Below, piece after piece: positions 1 to 6,825 of a DNA stretch of 13,379 bases. The notes under the pieces were generated by a model. That model saw only the letters and a list, made by a program, of their open reading frames with translations, did no database searches and was not told the origin of the DNA. The DNA lies in the NCBI GenBank assembly GCA_035541995.1, contig DATKMG010000056.1:1-13379 (forward strand), given 5' to 3'. Position numbers and translations under genes: made by a program. The DNA comes from DATKMG01 sp035541995. GTDB taxonomy: Bacteria > Acidobacteriota > Terriglobia > Versatilivoradales > Versatilivoraceae. The first letter of the stretch is position 1. The number at the start of each line of letters is the position of its first letter.

Positions 1-125
1 AAAGTGTAACTCCGGGCAATCACGCCCAAGTCGATATCTAAATTCCACCTCTTATCATCCGGGGCAGATGGCTCGGGCAAGGTAATCCGATAGAGGGACA
101 ATCGTTGATAACGGAGAGGGTTCAC
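1..125 (-). CDS. Possible 5' fragment of an unrecognised gene leaving the window on the left
   Basis: A minus-strand frame is open from position 152 down to the left edge. From a GTG at 123-125 it reads about 41 codons with a mixed, protein-like composition: the start VNPLRYQRLSLYRITLPEPS, then a stretch containing KRWNLDIDLGVIARSYT. An alternative TTG start lies at 99-101. Neither start has a clear Shine-Dalgarno sequence, and an in-frame stop lies at 153-155. I recognise no family. If real, the gene is divergent from the glycosyltransferase at 316 and would share the 126-315 region as promoter. The open length is short enough to be chance, so this is a tentative call. Confidence 0.25.
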   Translation of the reverse strand, partial: MNPLRYQRLSLYRITLPEPSAPDDKRWNLDIDLGVIARSYT

Positions 126-257
126 GCGACCCGCAAAAAGGAAGTCAATGCCTTAGAGATATCTCCATCTCATCATGAGACGGGAGTCGAAGAGAGAAGG
201 TCTTGTTATTACCTGTTCGTGTCGGCTTTGTCGCGCGACTTAGCCATTTAGAACTAG

Positions 258-287
258 TTGACCCATCCAAGGAACAGAGTGTATCGT
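258..287 (+). promoter_or_regulatory. Putative sigma-70-type promoter ahead of the glycosyltransferase pair
   Basis: TTGACC at 258-263 (five of six matches to the -35 consensus) is followed after 18 bp by TATCGT at 282-287 (four of six matches to the -10 consensus). The start codon at 316 lies 28 bp downstream of the -10 box. The -10 is weak and the assignment rests on pattern and position only. The rest of 126-315 shows no convincing gene. Confidence 0.3.
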
Positions 288-315
288 GTCAATCCTAAAG
301 ACCTAAAGAGATTCA

Positions 316-1854
316 ATGAATCTGCCCGCTTCCAACGTCACCCGCTTCGAAGTGGTTGCGCTCCTGCTCATCCTCGTGGGCGCACTCGCTCTGCGCCTGC
401 CGGCGATGAAGTGGGGACTGCCTCCGACAATCCCGCAGGTTATCGCGTCAGGCATCCGGAGCTCCTACTCTTTTGATGAGGACGATGTTCTTACCGGTGC
501 TTCGCATACACGGCCTTGGAAACTCGACTTCGATGTCCGCGAGTATCACTGGGGGGCGCTACACCTGGAGATGACTGCACTCTGGCTCGAGATGGCCGAG
601 GTGGCCGGTGTATTTGGTGGTCCCTGGCGTCAGGCTTATTATCAGATGGTCCCGGGCTTGTTCGAACGTGTGTATGCAACCGCACGGGCGCTGTCTGTGT
701 TCTTGGGATTGGTTTCGATCGTGTTAGTCTACATAGTTGGGAGGGAGGTAGAGAGCGCAGCTGCAGGCTTATGGGCAGCAGCGGTGGTGGCGGCATCTCC
801 GGTTCATCTGTTGGCTTCGACGCAGGTTCGTATGGACCTGACGATGATGGCCATGCTGATACTGACAGTCTGGCTGGGCGTCCGGGCGCAAAAGCAGTGG
901 CAACCCTGGCTTTTAATCGCTCTTGGGATTGCGGGCGGGCTCGCTATAACGGCCAAGTATCCCGCTGCCTTCGTTGTGTTGCCGCTCCTAGTGATTGTTG
1001 CAGCCGACGGCCGCTTCCCCTTTCGATCTGCCGCTTTAATGACCCTGGGAACCATCGCAGGGTGCTGGATGGGCCAACCGTATGTCTTGACCCGGTTTTC
1101 GGAAATGGTCAGCCAGATTCGACCTTACGTCATTGCCCAAACACCGGCGCCGTTCAAGCTTTCGCTCATGGGATTATTGCGGCTGACCTTTCTCAATGTA
1201 GCGAGATTCCTGGTCGGACCCGTGGCACTGGGAGCCGCTCTCGCCGGTATCTGCAGATCAGCCTGGAGGCATAGGCAGGGGGATTGGCTCATTCTGTCAG
1301 GACTGGCCGGTACGGTTTTAAGCTTGATCCCTCTGCGCTGGGCGCTGCTGCGCTACTTGATCCCGCTGCTCCCGTTTCTAGCAATAGCAGCCGGAATTGC
1401 GATCGCCTCCTTGACCCGGTGGCCCCAATGGGTAGTGGGATGCACGGCTCTCGTGTTCCCCGTCTGCGCCAGCCTGGCGCAACTTCATTACATGATCTCC
1501 CCCCATCCGGCGAATCAAATTCTGCCCGTAATCCTCAACTCGGTAACACCTGGAACGCCGGTGTCACGGCTGCTGGTGGGTCTCCCACCGCTCGATACCA
1601 GAGTTTATCCCATGGGACCCAGTCTCTTCTTTTCTGATCTCACGAAGGAGCTGCCGCCCTGGGTCTTGATGGCTGACCTCCCTGATCAGGAGTATCCTTT
1701 AACTACGCGGGTAGCACTTAAGGATCGCTACGACGAAATTGCCGAAGCGCGAAGCGGCCGGATTCTCGCCTGGGCTACCCTTGGTGAGTCTGGCGCCCCG
1801 CATGACTGGAAGTATACGCATCCATGGATGACGCTCTACCGCCGCCGCTGGTGA
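316..1854 (+). CDS. GT-C membrane glycosyltransferase, ArnT/PMT (GT39)-like
   Basis: This is a 512-residue integral membrane protein. A first hydrophobic segment at about residues 12-30 is followed by an extracytoplasmic loop containing SFDEDDV, with the acidic pair D54-E55. In the GT39/GT83 families, paired acidic residues in this loop form the catalytic or metal-binding site. The WGALHLEMTALW and VYATARALSVFLGL stretches, then an ASPVHLLASTQVRMDL stretch and many further membrane helices, also fit the family. Members transfer a sugar from a polyprenyl-phosphate donor on the outer face of the cytoplasmic membrane. The acceptor (lipid, polysaccharide or protein) cannot be told here. The ATG start has only a weak purine-rich AAAGAG upstream. 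The end overlaps the next glycosyltransferase, which suggests coupled expression. Confidence 0.8.
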   Translation: MNLPASNVTRFEVVALLLILVGALALRLPAMKWGLPPTIPQVIASGIRSSYSFDEDDVLTGASHTRPWKLDFDVREYHWGALHLEMTALWLEMAEVAGVFGGPWRQAYYQMVPGLFERVYATARALSVFLGLVSIVLVYIVGREVESAAAGLWAAAVVAASPVHLLASTQVRMDLTMMAMLILTVWLGVRAQKQWQPWLLIALGIAGGLAITAKYPAAFVVLPLLVIVAADGRFPFRSAALMTLGTIAGCWMGQPYVLTRFSEMVSQIRPYVIAQTPAPFKLSLMGLLRLTFLNVARFLVGPVALGAALAGICRSAWRHRQGDWLILSGLAGTVLSLIPLRWALLRYLIPLLPFLAIAAGIAIASLTRWPQWVVGCTALVFPVCASLAQLHYMISPHPANQILPVILNSVTPGTPVSRLLVGLPPLDTRVYPMGPSLFFSDLTKELPPWVLMADLPDQEYPLTTRVALKDRYDEIAEARSGRILAWATLGESGAPHDWKYTHPWMTLYRRRW

Positions 1855-3233
1855 AATCTGCCGCCGTATTTATTGCAGGACTGGTGCTGCGAATCTGGTT
1901 GATTCACGCCTTCCCGATAGTCTTCGGCGGCGACAGTGTCCTGCGCCTGGCAAACCGGGATCACATATTGCTTTCATACCAATTGCCGTTGTTACAGGTG
2001 CTGATCTACGGAGTTTCTCTGATATCTCAGAGCCTCCTGGTTATCCGCTGCTTGATGGCCATAATCGGAGCAACCGCCGGCATTGGGTTCTATTGGTTGA
2101 TTCGCAGCTTCGTCAGCGAGCGAACCGCTTTCATTGCCGCACTGCTCTTCACGGCAAATCCATTCCTGGTGGAAATCTCTATCGTCCCTTACCAGGAGTT
2201 GCTGATGCTGGCAGGCCTGTTGTTCGCGTTCCAGTATTTCTTGCGCGAACAGCAGGTAGCCACGAGCATCAGCCTGGCTGTTGCGTGTCTGGCACGCTTC
2301 GAGGCCTGGATTGCCGTCCCTCTATTTGCTGTGGCGCGCGCGCGGAATGTTGCTGCCCTGGCGCGTGCATGTCTGCTCTTCGGCTGGGCTCCACTGGCGT
2401 GGGTCCTTTTTCATGTGGGACTTTCCGGTCCCGGTACCTTCGTCATTGAATGGCCTACGTCCCTTGGCAGGTTGATGCGATGGGTCTATCTCGGTTGGAT
2501 CACAGTGAAGAATACACCGGCACCGGCGCTGGCGCTGGCCCTAGCAGGATTCTGGCATGTCTGCCGTAAGCATCTGCTCAGGGATGCGCGTGTGCGACTA
2601 TTAGCAGGCTTCTTAGGTTTGTTTCTGATGGCCATCCTGTTTTCGTCGCACGGGGTTTCTCCGAATCCCGAGCGGTTTGTCGCATCGCGTGAGGCAACGA
2701 TCCTGATTGCCGCCACGCTTGGCCTGGCTGCATTGGGGTTGGAAGAACTGGTCGGGAGTCCTCACCCCTGGTTGGCAAGTATGCTGGTCGTGCTCGGTTT
2801 GACGTGGTCCGTCGTAGACGTGCACCGTTTCCTCCGGCGAGACACTGGCGATCCCCATCTACAGTTGAGCTACCAACTGGCGCAGTATCTGGATCGCTCA
2901 GCCGGAAAGGAGGAAAAGATACTCATTCTAGTTAAGCCTTTGCCGGAGGATATGATCCAGGAATATCTCGACAGGGTGCGCCTCCGGCAGGGTGAGGCAG
3001 GAGTGGCGCGGGCAAAGCAGATCATGGCCGGCATGGATATCTCACCTCCTGATTGCCAGCGCACAATCATTCACTCCCGGATCGGTAAGCCCCGCATGTC
3101 CTGTTCTGGCGATCCAGCCGATAAAGAGTGGATTGCCGTGTGGAGCGATTCCGGGTCAATAATCTCGACCGAGCCTCGGGTTCTTCGCACCACTTTGCGA
3201 TCGGGTCCGCTCTCCGTACAGGTCTATCGGTGA
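1824..3233 (+). CDS. Second GT-C membrane glycosyltransferase-like protein
   Basis: This is a 469-residue polytopic membrane protein. It has an early hydrophobic helix, a first loop with FGGDSVLRLANRD (an acidic residue where GT-C enzymes place the catalytic Asp), and a NPFLVEISIVPYQE stretch typical of PMT/ArnT-like proteins. Several more helices follow, then a soluble C-terminal part from about residue 350. It probably uses a polyprenyl-phosphate-linked sugar; donor and acceptor are unknown. The ATG at 1824 gives a 31-bp overlap with the upstream gene. An in-frame GTG at 1851 would instead form a GTGA overlap with that gene's TGA stop and put the first membrane helix directly at the N-terminus. 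I consider this alternative about equally likely. Either way the two genes look coupled. Confidence 0.75.
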   Translation: MDDALPPPLVKSAAVFIAGLVLRIWLIHAFPIVFGGDSVLRLANRDHILLSYQLPLLQVLIYGVSLISQSLLVIRCLMAIIGATAGIGFYWLIRSFVSERTAFIAALLFTANPFLVEISIVPYQELLMLAGLLFAFQYFLREQQVATSISLAVACLARFEAWIAVPLFAVARARNVAALARACLLFGWAPLAWVLFHVGLSGPGTFVIEWPTSLGRLMRWVYLGWITVKNTPAPALALALAGFWHVCRKHLLRDARVRLLAGFLGLFLMAILFSSHGVSPNPERFVASREATILIAATLGLAALGLEELVGSPHPWLASMLVVLGLTWSVVDVHRFLRRDTGDPHLQLSYQLAQYLDRSAGKEEKILILVKPLPEDMIQEYLDRVRLRQGEAGVARAKQIMAGMDISPPDCQRTIIHSRIGKPRMSCSGDPADKEWIAVWSDSGSIISTEPRVLRTTLRSGPLSVQVYR

Positions 3234-3528
3234 GGATCGTGGAAAAGCGATGCTTTGGGAACTTCCTAAAATGGATCCTTACCTTGCTCATGACTAGAAA
3301 GCAACTCATGGTCCATGATGAACGAATCCCCAAATGGAGTTCAGCTCCCGCAACAATGGCGGGCAGCCCGGGAGCGTGACCGGTCAGGATCTACGGAAAT
3401 GACCCGACACAGGAGCGGCGTGCCGGCAGAATGCTAGCTGCCGCGTTGGGGTATGAATCGCATTCGTTCCATGAGGTCGGGAGACTTAGGGTAGAATATC
3501 TTCAATTTAGGAACTCAAGACTTAAGCC
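3234..3528. other. Intergenic stretch between the two gene pairs
   Basis: No gene is convincing across these 295 bp and no strong terminator hairpin is visible. A TAGAAT at 3492-3497 could serve as a -10 box 31 bp before the methyltransferase start, but no good -35 sits at the right distance. The right half contains the weak small frame listed separately (3431-3550). Confidence 0.4.
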
Positions 3529-3550
3529 TTGGCACCGGCATCGATCTTGA
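3431..3550 (+). CDS. Weak 39-codon open frame leading into the methyltransferase
   Basis: From an ATG at 3431 the frame reads MLAAALGYESHSFHEVGRLR and runs to a TGA at 3548-3550. The same frame is open upstream back to a stop at 3377-3379. The stop overlaps an in-frame TTG of the methyltransferase (TTGA, 3547-3550), a layout seen in coupled genes. There is no Shine-Dalgarno sequence and no recognised family, the frame is rich in Arg, and open frames of this size arise by chance. It could be a leader peptide, a degraded gene end or nothing. Confidence 0.18.
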   Translation: MLAAALGYESHSFHEVGRLRVEYLQFRNSRLKPWHRHRS

Positions 3551-4371
3551 CTCAAACAGCAAAAGAGTATTGGGATGCTGCGGCTGAAACCTATGAGCAG
3601 GACTTTGCGGGAACGCTCATCGGCCAGACACGACGAAAAGCCGTATGGGACGAACTTGATTGTGTCTTCCGACCAGGCCAACGAATTCTTGAACTGAACT
3701 GTGGCACCGGGCTTGATGCCGTCCACCTGGGCGAGGGAGGAATAAGGGTCTTAGCCTGCGACATCTCCCCGCGCATGATCGAGCTGGCCCGCCAGCGAAC
3801 AAACAAAGCAAAGCTCGATGGCTTGATTGAATTCCGACCACTGGCTACCGAGGAAATCAATGTGCTTCTCGGAGAAGGTCCTTTCGACGGGGCTTTCTCC
3901 AACTTCTCCGGCCTGAATTGCGTGGAAGACGTTTCTGCGGTTGCGCAGGATCTGGGGCGGCTCTTGAAGCCGGGTGCCCCTTTTTTGCTCGGCATCATCG
4001 GACGGTTCGTCCCCTGGGAAATCGTGTGGTTTCTAGCGCGCGGAGATCCACGGAAGGCCGTTCGAAGATTCCGTGGCCATATGGTCCGCCCTCTCGAAGC
4101 AGGCACACTTGTCGTTCAGTACTTTTCTGTGAAAGAGATGGCCAATCTACTCGCCCCGCAGTTCAAGCTACGGAAGTGGAAGGGGATTGGGATTTGTGTA
4201 CCTCCTTCCTATTTGGAGCCCTGGGCACGCCGTTTTCCGAGACTTACCAAGGCGCTGGCCGAATTCGACGGTTGGTTCGGAAGCGTTCCTATCCTGCGAA
4301 GTATGGCAGATTATGCACTGCTTGAGTTTGAGCGCAACATGATAGTGAGTAACCGGGATGGAGCCGCCTAG
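3529..4371 (+). CDS. Class I SAM-dependent methyltransferase
   Basis: This 280-residue protein carries the Rossmann-fold signatures of class I methyltransferases: motif I ILELNCGTG (about residues 53-61) for S-adenosylmethionine binding, the acidic residue D78 in VLACDISPRMIELA for the ribose hydroxyls, and a motif IV-like GPFDGAFSNFSGLN at about 115-128. It resembles small-molecule methyltransferases of the UbiE/MenG-like type, but the substrate is unknown. An in-frame stop lies 6 bp upstream, and the only early starts are TTG at 3529 and TTG at 3547. Neither has a good Shine-Dalgarno sequence. Its last 14 bp overlap the flavin-reductase-like gene, so the two are probably co-translated and act in one pathway. 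Confidence 0.85.
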   Translation: MAPASILTQTAKEYWDAAAETYEQDFAGTLIGQTRRKAVWDELDCVFRPGQRILELNCGTGLDAVHLGEGGIRVLACDISPRMIELARQRTNKAKLDGLIEFRPLATEEINVLLGEGPFDGAFSNFSGLNCVEDVSAVAQDLGRLLKPGAPFLLGIIGRFVPWEIVWFLARGDPRKAVRRFRGHMVRPLEAGTLVVQYFSVKEMANLLAPQFKLRKWKGIGICVPPSYLEPWARRFPRLTKALAEFDGWFGSVPILRSMADYALLEFERNMIVSNRDGAA

Positions 4372-5314
4372 CCTCGCTCGTAAGGTCCTGAAGCGAATCC
4401 TATTGGGTCCGTCCGAATTCCCTCAACAATGCGCCCTTGGACTGCGTGATCCTCAATCTGAGGTAAGTGTCTGGCTACACGGTTTGGGTTCACCTCGAGA
4501 CGTGACTCACAGCCATATGATGGCTTGTGCCGCACCCCTGACAATCGGCATCGGGTTTCATGGCCCAGGGGAACCAGCGCTCGGGGAAGGTGCGCGACTC
4601 TCGCTGAGTTTTCGCGAACAGGATGAGCGGGCACAATGTCTAGTGAAGATTTACCTTCAGCATTCGAAAACCCTTCCCGTGGGCAATCATGAGCTATATT
4701 TGTTCAAGGTCCTAAGTTGCCGGAACCATTGCCTGCCTAAAATAAGGCTTTGGACTCGCTATCTGTACTACGCGTATCGGCGCTGGCGTCAGACTCCAGA
4801 GGTTCAAATGACAGCCCGCGAAGTGCACTCCATGATTGCTTTTTTTGTCTGTCCTCGGCCCGTCGTTCTGGTTAGCGTGACCGATGGGAGAGTCAGCAAT
4901 ATTTTTCCTATGAACCTGATGGGCCCAATTGGGGGGAACTACTTTTCATTTGCATTGAACAGCACGAGGCCGGTCACATCGCTGGTTGAACGTGCGGGCA
5001 GAGTGGCGCTGAGCAGCCTCCCCATGGAGTACACTTCACTAGCATACGAACTGGCCAAGAATCACAAACGAGAGCATGCCGACTGGAATCTGCTCCCTTT
5101 TTCTACGAGACTGTCAACCAGACTCGGCCTCCCCGTGCCTGAGTTCTCACTGCGCGTAAGAGAATTGCAGATTGAGGCGACTCGGAAAATGGGAAGCCAC
5201 ACTCTGTTCGTAGCTCGTATCATCCAGGACGAGAGCTGGGCAGATGGGTTACAGTTTTTCACAGTGCACGGATTTTATCAGGCTTGGAGACAAAGAACGA
5301 AACGTTCGCGGTGA
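4358..5314 (+). CDS. Flavin-reductase-like (FMN-binding split-barrel) protein with an extra N-terminal half
   Basis: The C-terminal half of this 318-residue protein resembles the flavin reductase-like domain. CPRPVVLVSVTDGRVSNIFP at about residues 163-182 is followed by MNLMGPIGGNYFSFALNSTR, then an ALSSLP stretch and GSHTLFVARI near the end. These fit a split-barrel fold that binds FMN and often reduces flavins for a partner oxygenase. The N-terminal half has a similar-looking RDVTHSHMMACAAPLTIGIGF-type stretch at about 46-67, so the protein may contain two related halves. The normal family length is about 160-200 residues, so this is long. It starts inside the methyltransferase gene (14-bp overlap), and no monooxygenase partner is visible. 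The domain is moderately certain; the reaction is unknown. Confidence 0.65.
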   Translation: MEPPSLARKVLKRILLGPSEFPQQCALGLRDPQSEVSVWLHGLGSPRDVTHSHMMACAAPLTIGIGFHGPGEPALGEGARLSLSFREQDERAQCLVKIYLQHSKTLPVGNHELYLFKVLSCRNHCLPKIRLWTRYLYYAYRRWRQTPEVQMTAREVHSMIAFFVCPRPVVLVSVTDGRVSNIFPMNLMGPIGGNYFSFALNSTRPVTSLVERAGRVALSSLPMEYTSLAYELAKNHKREHADWNLLPFSTRLSTRLGLPVPEFSLRVRELQIEATRKMGSHTLFVARIIQDESWADGLQFFTVHGFYQAWRQRTKRSR

Positions 5315-5586
5315 CCTTTTCACTCCCAGATTATATGACCAGGCAGGTGAAACTTCTTTTCATGCAGTCATTGTGTCTTGACGTATGGCACTTCTAGCGG
5401 GGCATGGTAACTTCTGAAGCAGGCTGCACCGTCCATGCTTGCATTCTGCCACCGATGGCGAATTTTCGTAGGCACCCTGAATGATTTAATCTAAACTCTA
5501 AACGTTGCACCGAGACAGGAATATAAAGAGGTTTCGAGGGCCATTCGTTCGCGACCCGACTTTCTTAATTGTGAGTGAGGAAGCTT
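5315..5586. other. Intergenic stretch before apgM
   Basis: These 272 bp contain no convincing gene in any frame; the longest frames are about 20 codons. I see no strong terminator for the preceding pair. AT-rich patches (TTTAAT at 5485-5490 and TATAAA at 5522-5527) could hold a promoter for apgM-mtaB, but neither has a good -35 at normal spacing. The region ends in the apgM ribosome binding site. Confidence 0.4.
5577..5583 (+). promoter_or_regulatory. Ribosome binding site that fixes the apgM start
   Basis: GAGGAAG lies just before the ATG at 5587, with 6 bp between GAGG and the start codon. An in-frame GTG at 5575 overlaps this site and would have no Shine-Dalgarno sequence of its own, so the ATG is the better start. 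Confidence 0.65.
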
Positions 5587-6810
5587 ATGGATTTCGAAGA
5601 TCTTTACAAATCATTGCGACTCCCAAATCCGCCAGACACCAAATTGGTCTTGCTGGTCCTGGATGGAGTGGGCGATATTGCAACCGCTGAGACCCAATTT
5701 AAGACTCCTCTCGAAGCCGCCAAAACCCCTAATCTCGATCAGGTGGCCAGGGGTTCGGCAATGGGTCGAATGATACCTGTGTACCCAGGCGTTACTCCCG
5801 GGAGTGGGCCGGGGCACCTGGGGCTTTTCGGATATGATCCGTTAGATTATGAAGTGGGTCGCGGTGTCATTGAGGCGCTGGGTGTCGGCATCGAATTGCA
5901 AGGGGGTGATGTTGCGGCACGTGCCAATTACTGCACCCTGGACCAGCAGGGTATTGTCAGGGACCGAAGGGCCGGGCGAATTCCCACTGAGGTCAATGAG
6001 AAGCTTTGTGAAAAGCTGCGCAAAATCAAAAGAATCGAGGATACGGATGTCATTATCAAAGCCGGCAAGTCTCACCGCTTTGTAGTGGTCTTCCGGGGGA
6101 AAGATATCGAGGGACCCTTGACGGATTCGGACCCCCATCGGGAAGGACTCCCTATCAAAAAGGTGGAACCTGTTGTCAAGTCGGCCAAAGCGGAGAAGGC
6201 CGCCAGGTTGGTGAGCCTGTTTTATGGGCAAGCCCTGCCTCTCCTTGCTGAGGAGAAGCCAGCCAACGGCTTTCTCCTTCGAGGCATCGCGCATATGCCC
6301 CATATCCCGACTTTTCAGGAGCGCTTTGCTTTGCGTGCTGCAGCCATCGCTGTCTACCCCATGTACAAGGGTTTGGCTCAACTGATCGGCATGAGGAAGC
6401 TCGAAGGTACCAATACCACTGCTGAAGAGTTTCAAAAATACCTGGATGAATATGACAACTTTGACTACTTCTTCATTCATGTCAAGGCCACCGACATGTA
6501 CGGTGAGGACGGCAATTTCGAACAGAAGACGGCTGTCATTGAGGAGGTCGACAAAGTCCTTCCCATCTTGCTAAAGAAGAAACCCACTGTGCTAGCGATT
6601 ACGGGGGACCATTCCACACCCGTCCCGATGAAAGGCCATAGCTGGCACCCTCAACCGGTTCTATTACACAGTGCTGTCTCCGGCTCCGATAACCTGGAGC
6701 GATTCACAGAGACCCATACGAACCGTGGGTCTCTGGGATTGTTTTACAGCAAGGATTTGATCCGGTTGATGATGGCCAATGCTCGCCTCTTCGATAAATT
6801 CGGCGCCTGA
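5587..6810 (+). CDS. apgM: 2,3-bisphosphoglycerate-independent phosphoglycerate mutase, archaeal type
   Basis: The enzyme interconverts 3-phosphoglycerate and 2-phosphoglycerate in glycolysis and gluconeogenesis, in the cytoplasm. The 407-residue length matches the ApgM family (about 400) and is shorter than GpmI (about 510). Alkaline-phosphatase-superfamily features are visible: LVLLVLDGVGD with metal ligand D26; PGSGPGHLGLFGYDP with S73 as the likely phospho-serine; ARANYCTLDQQGIVRDRRAG; HVKATDMYGEDGN; and TGDHSTPVPMKGHS near the end for further metal ligands. The GEDG segment replaces the more usual GHDG, a variation worth noting but not evidence of inactivity. The start is set by a good ribosome binding site. 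mtaB follows after 15 bp, so they are probably one transcript. Confidence 0.92.
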   Translation: MDFEDLYKSLRLPNPPDTKLVLLVLDGVGDIATAETQFKTPLEAAKTPNLDQVARGSAMGRMIPVYPGVTPGSGPGHLGLFGYDPLDYEVGRGVIEALGVGIELQGGDVAARANYCTLDQQGIVRDRRAGRIPTEVNEKLCEKLRKIKRIEDTDVIIKAGKSHRFVVVFRGKDIEGPLTDSDPHREGLPIKKVEPVVKSAKAEKAARLVSLFYGQALPLLAEEKPANGFLLRGIAHMPHIPTFQERFALRAAAIAVYPMYKGLAQLIGMRKLEGTNTTAEEFQKYLDEYDNFDYFFIHVKATDMYGEDGNFEQKTAVIEEVDKVLPILLKKKPTVLAITGDHSTPVPMKGHSWHPQPVLLHSAVSGSDNLERFTETHTNRGSLGLFYSKDLIRLMMANARLFDKFGA

Positions 6811-6825
6811 GTTATATTTGAAGAA

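Noticed and set aside
516..1274. A 252-codon plus-strand frame inside the first glycosyltransferase
   Set aside because: It is Gly/Arg/Ser/Cys-rich with no hydrophobic segments or family signature, while the overlapping frame encodes a coherent membrane protein.
3128..3379. An 83-codon plus-strand frame spanning the end of the second glycosyltransferase
   Set aside because: About 40 percent lies in another frame of a real gene, the remainder shows no family signature, and no ribosome binding site is present.
3591..4106. A 171-codon minus-strand frame across the methyltransferase
   Set aside because: It is Ser/Arg/Pro-rich and antisense to conserved SAM-binding motifs, so it is a shadow.
5378..5408. 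TTGACG with a downstream CATGGT as a promoter
   Set aside because: The -35 is good, but the spacing is 19 bp and the -10 matches poorly, and it lies about 180 bp before apgM.
5842..6480. A 212-codon minus-strand open frame across apgM
   Set aside because: It is fully antisense to a gene with clear ApgM motifs, has no recognised domain, and its length is explained by the codon bias of the real gene.
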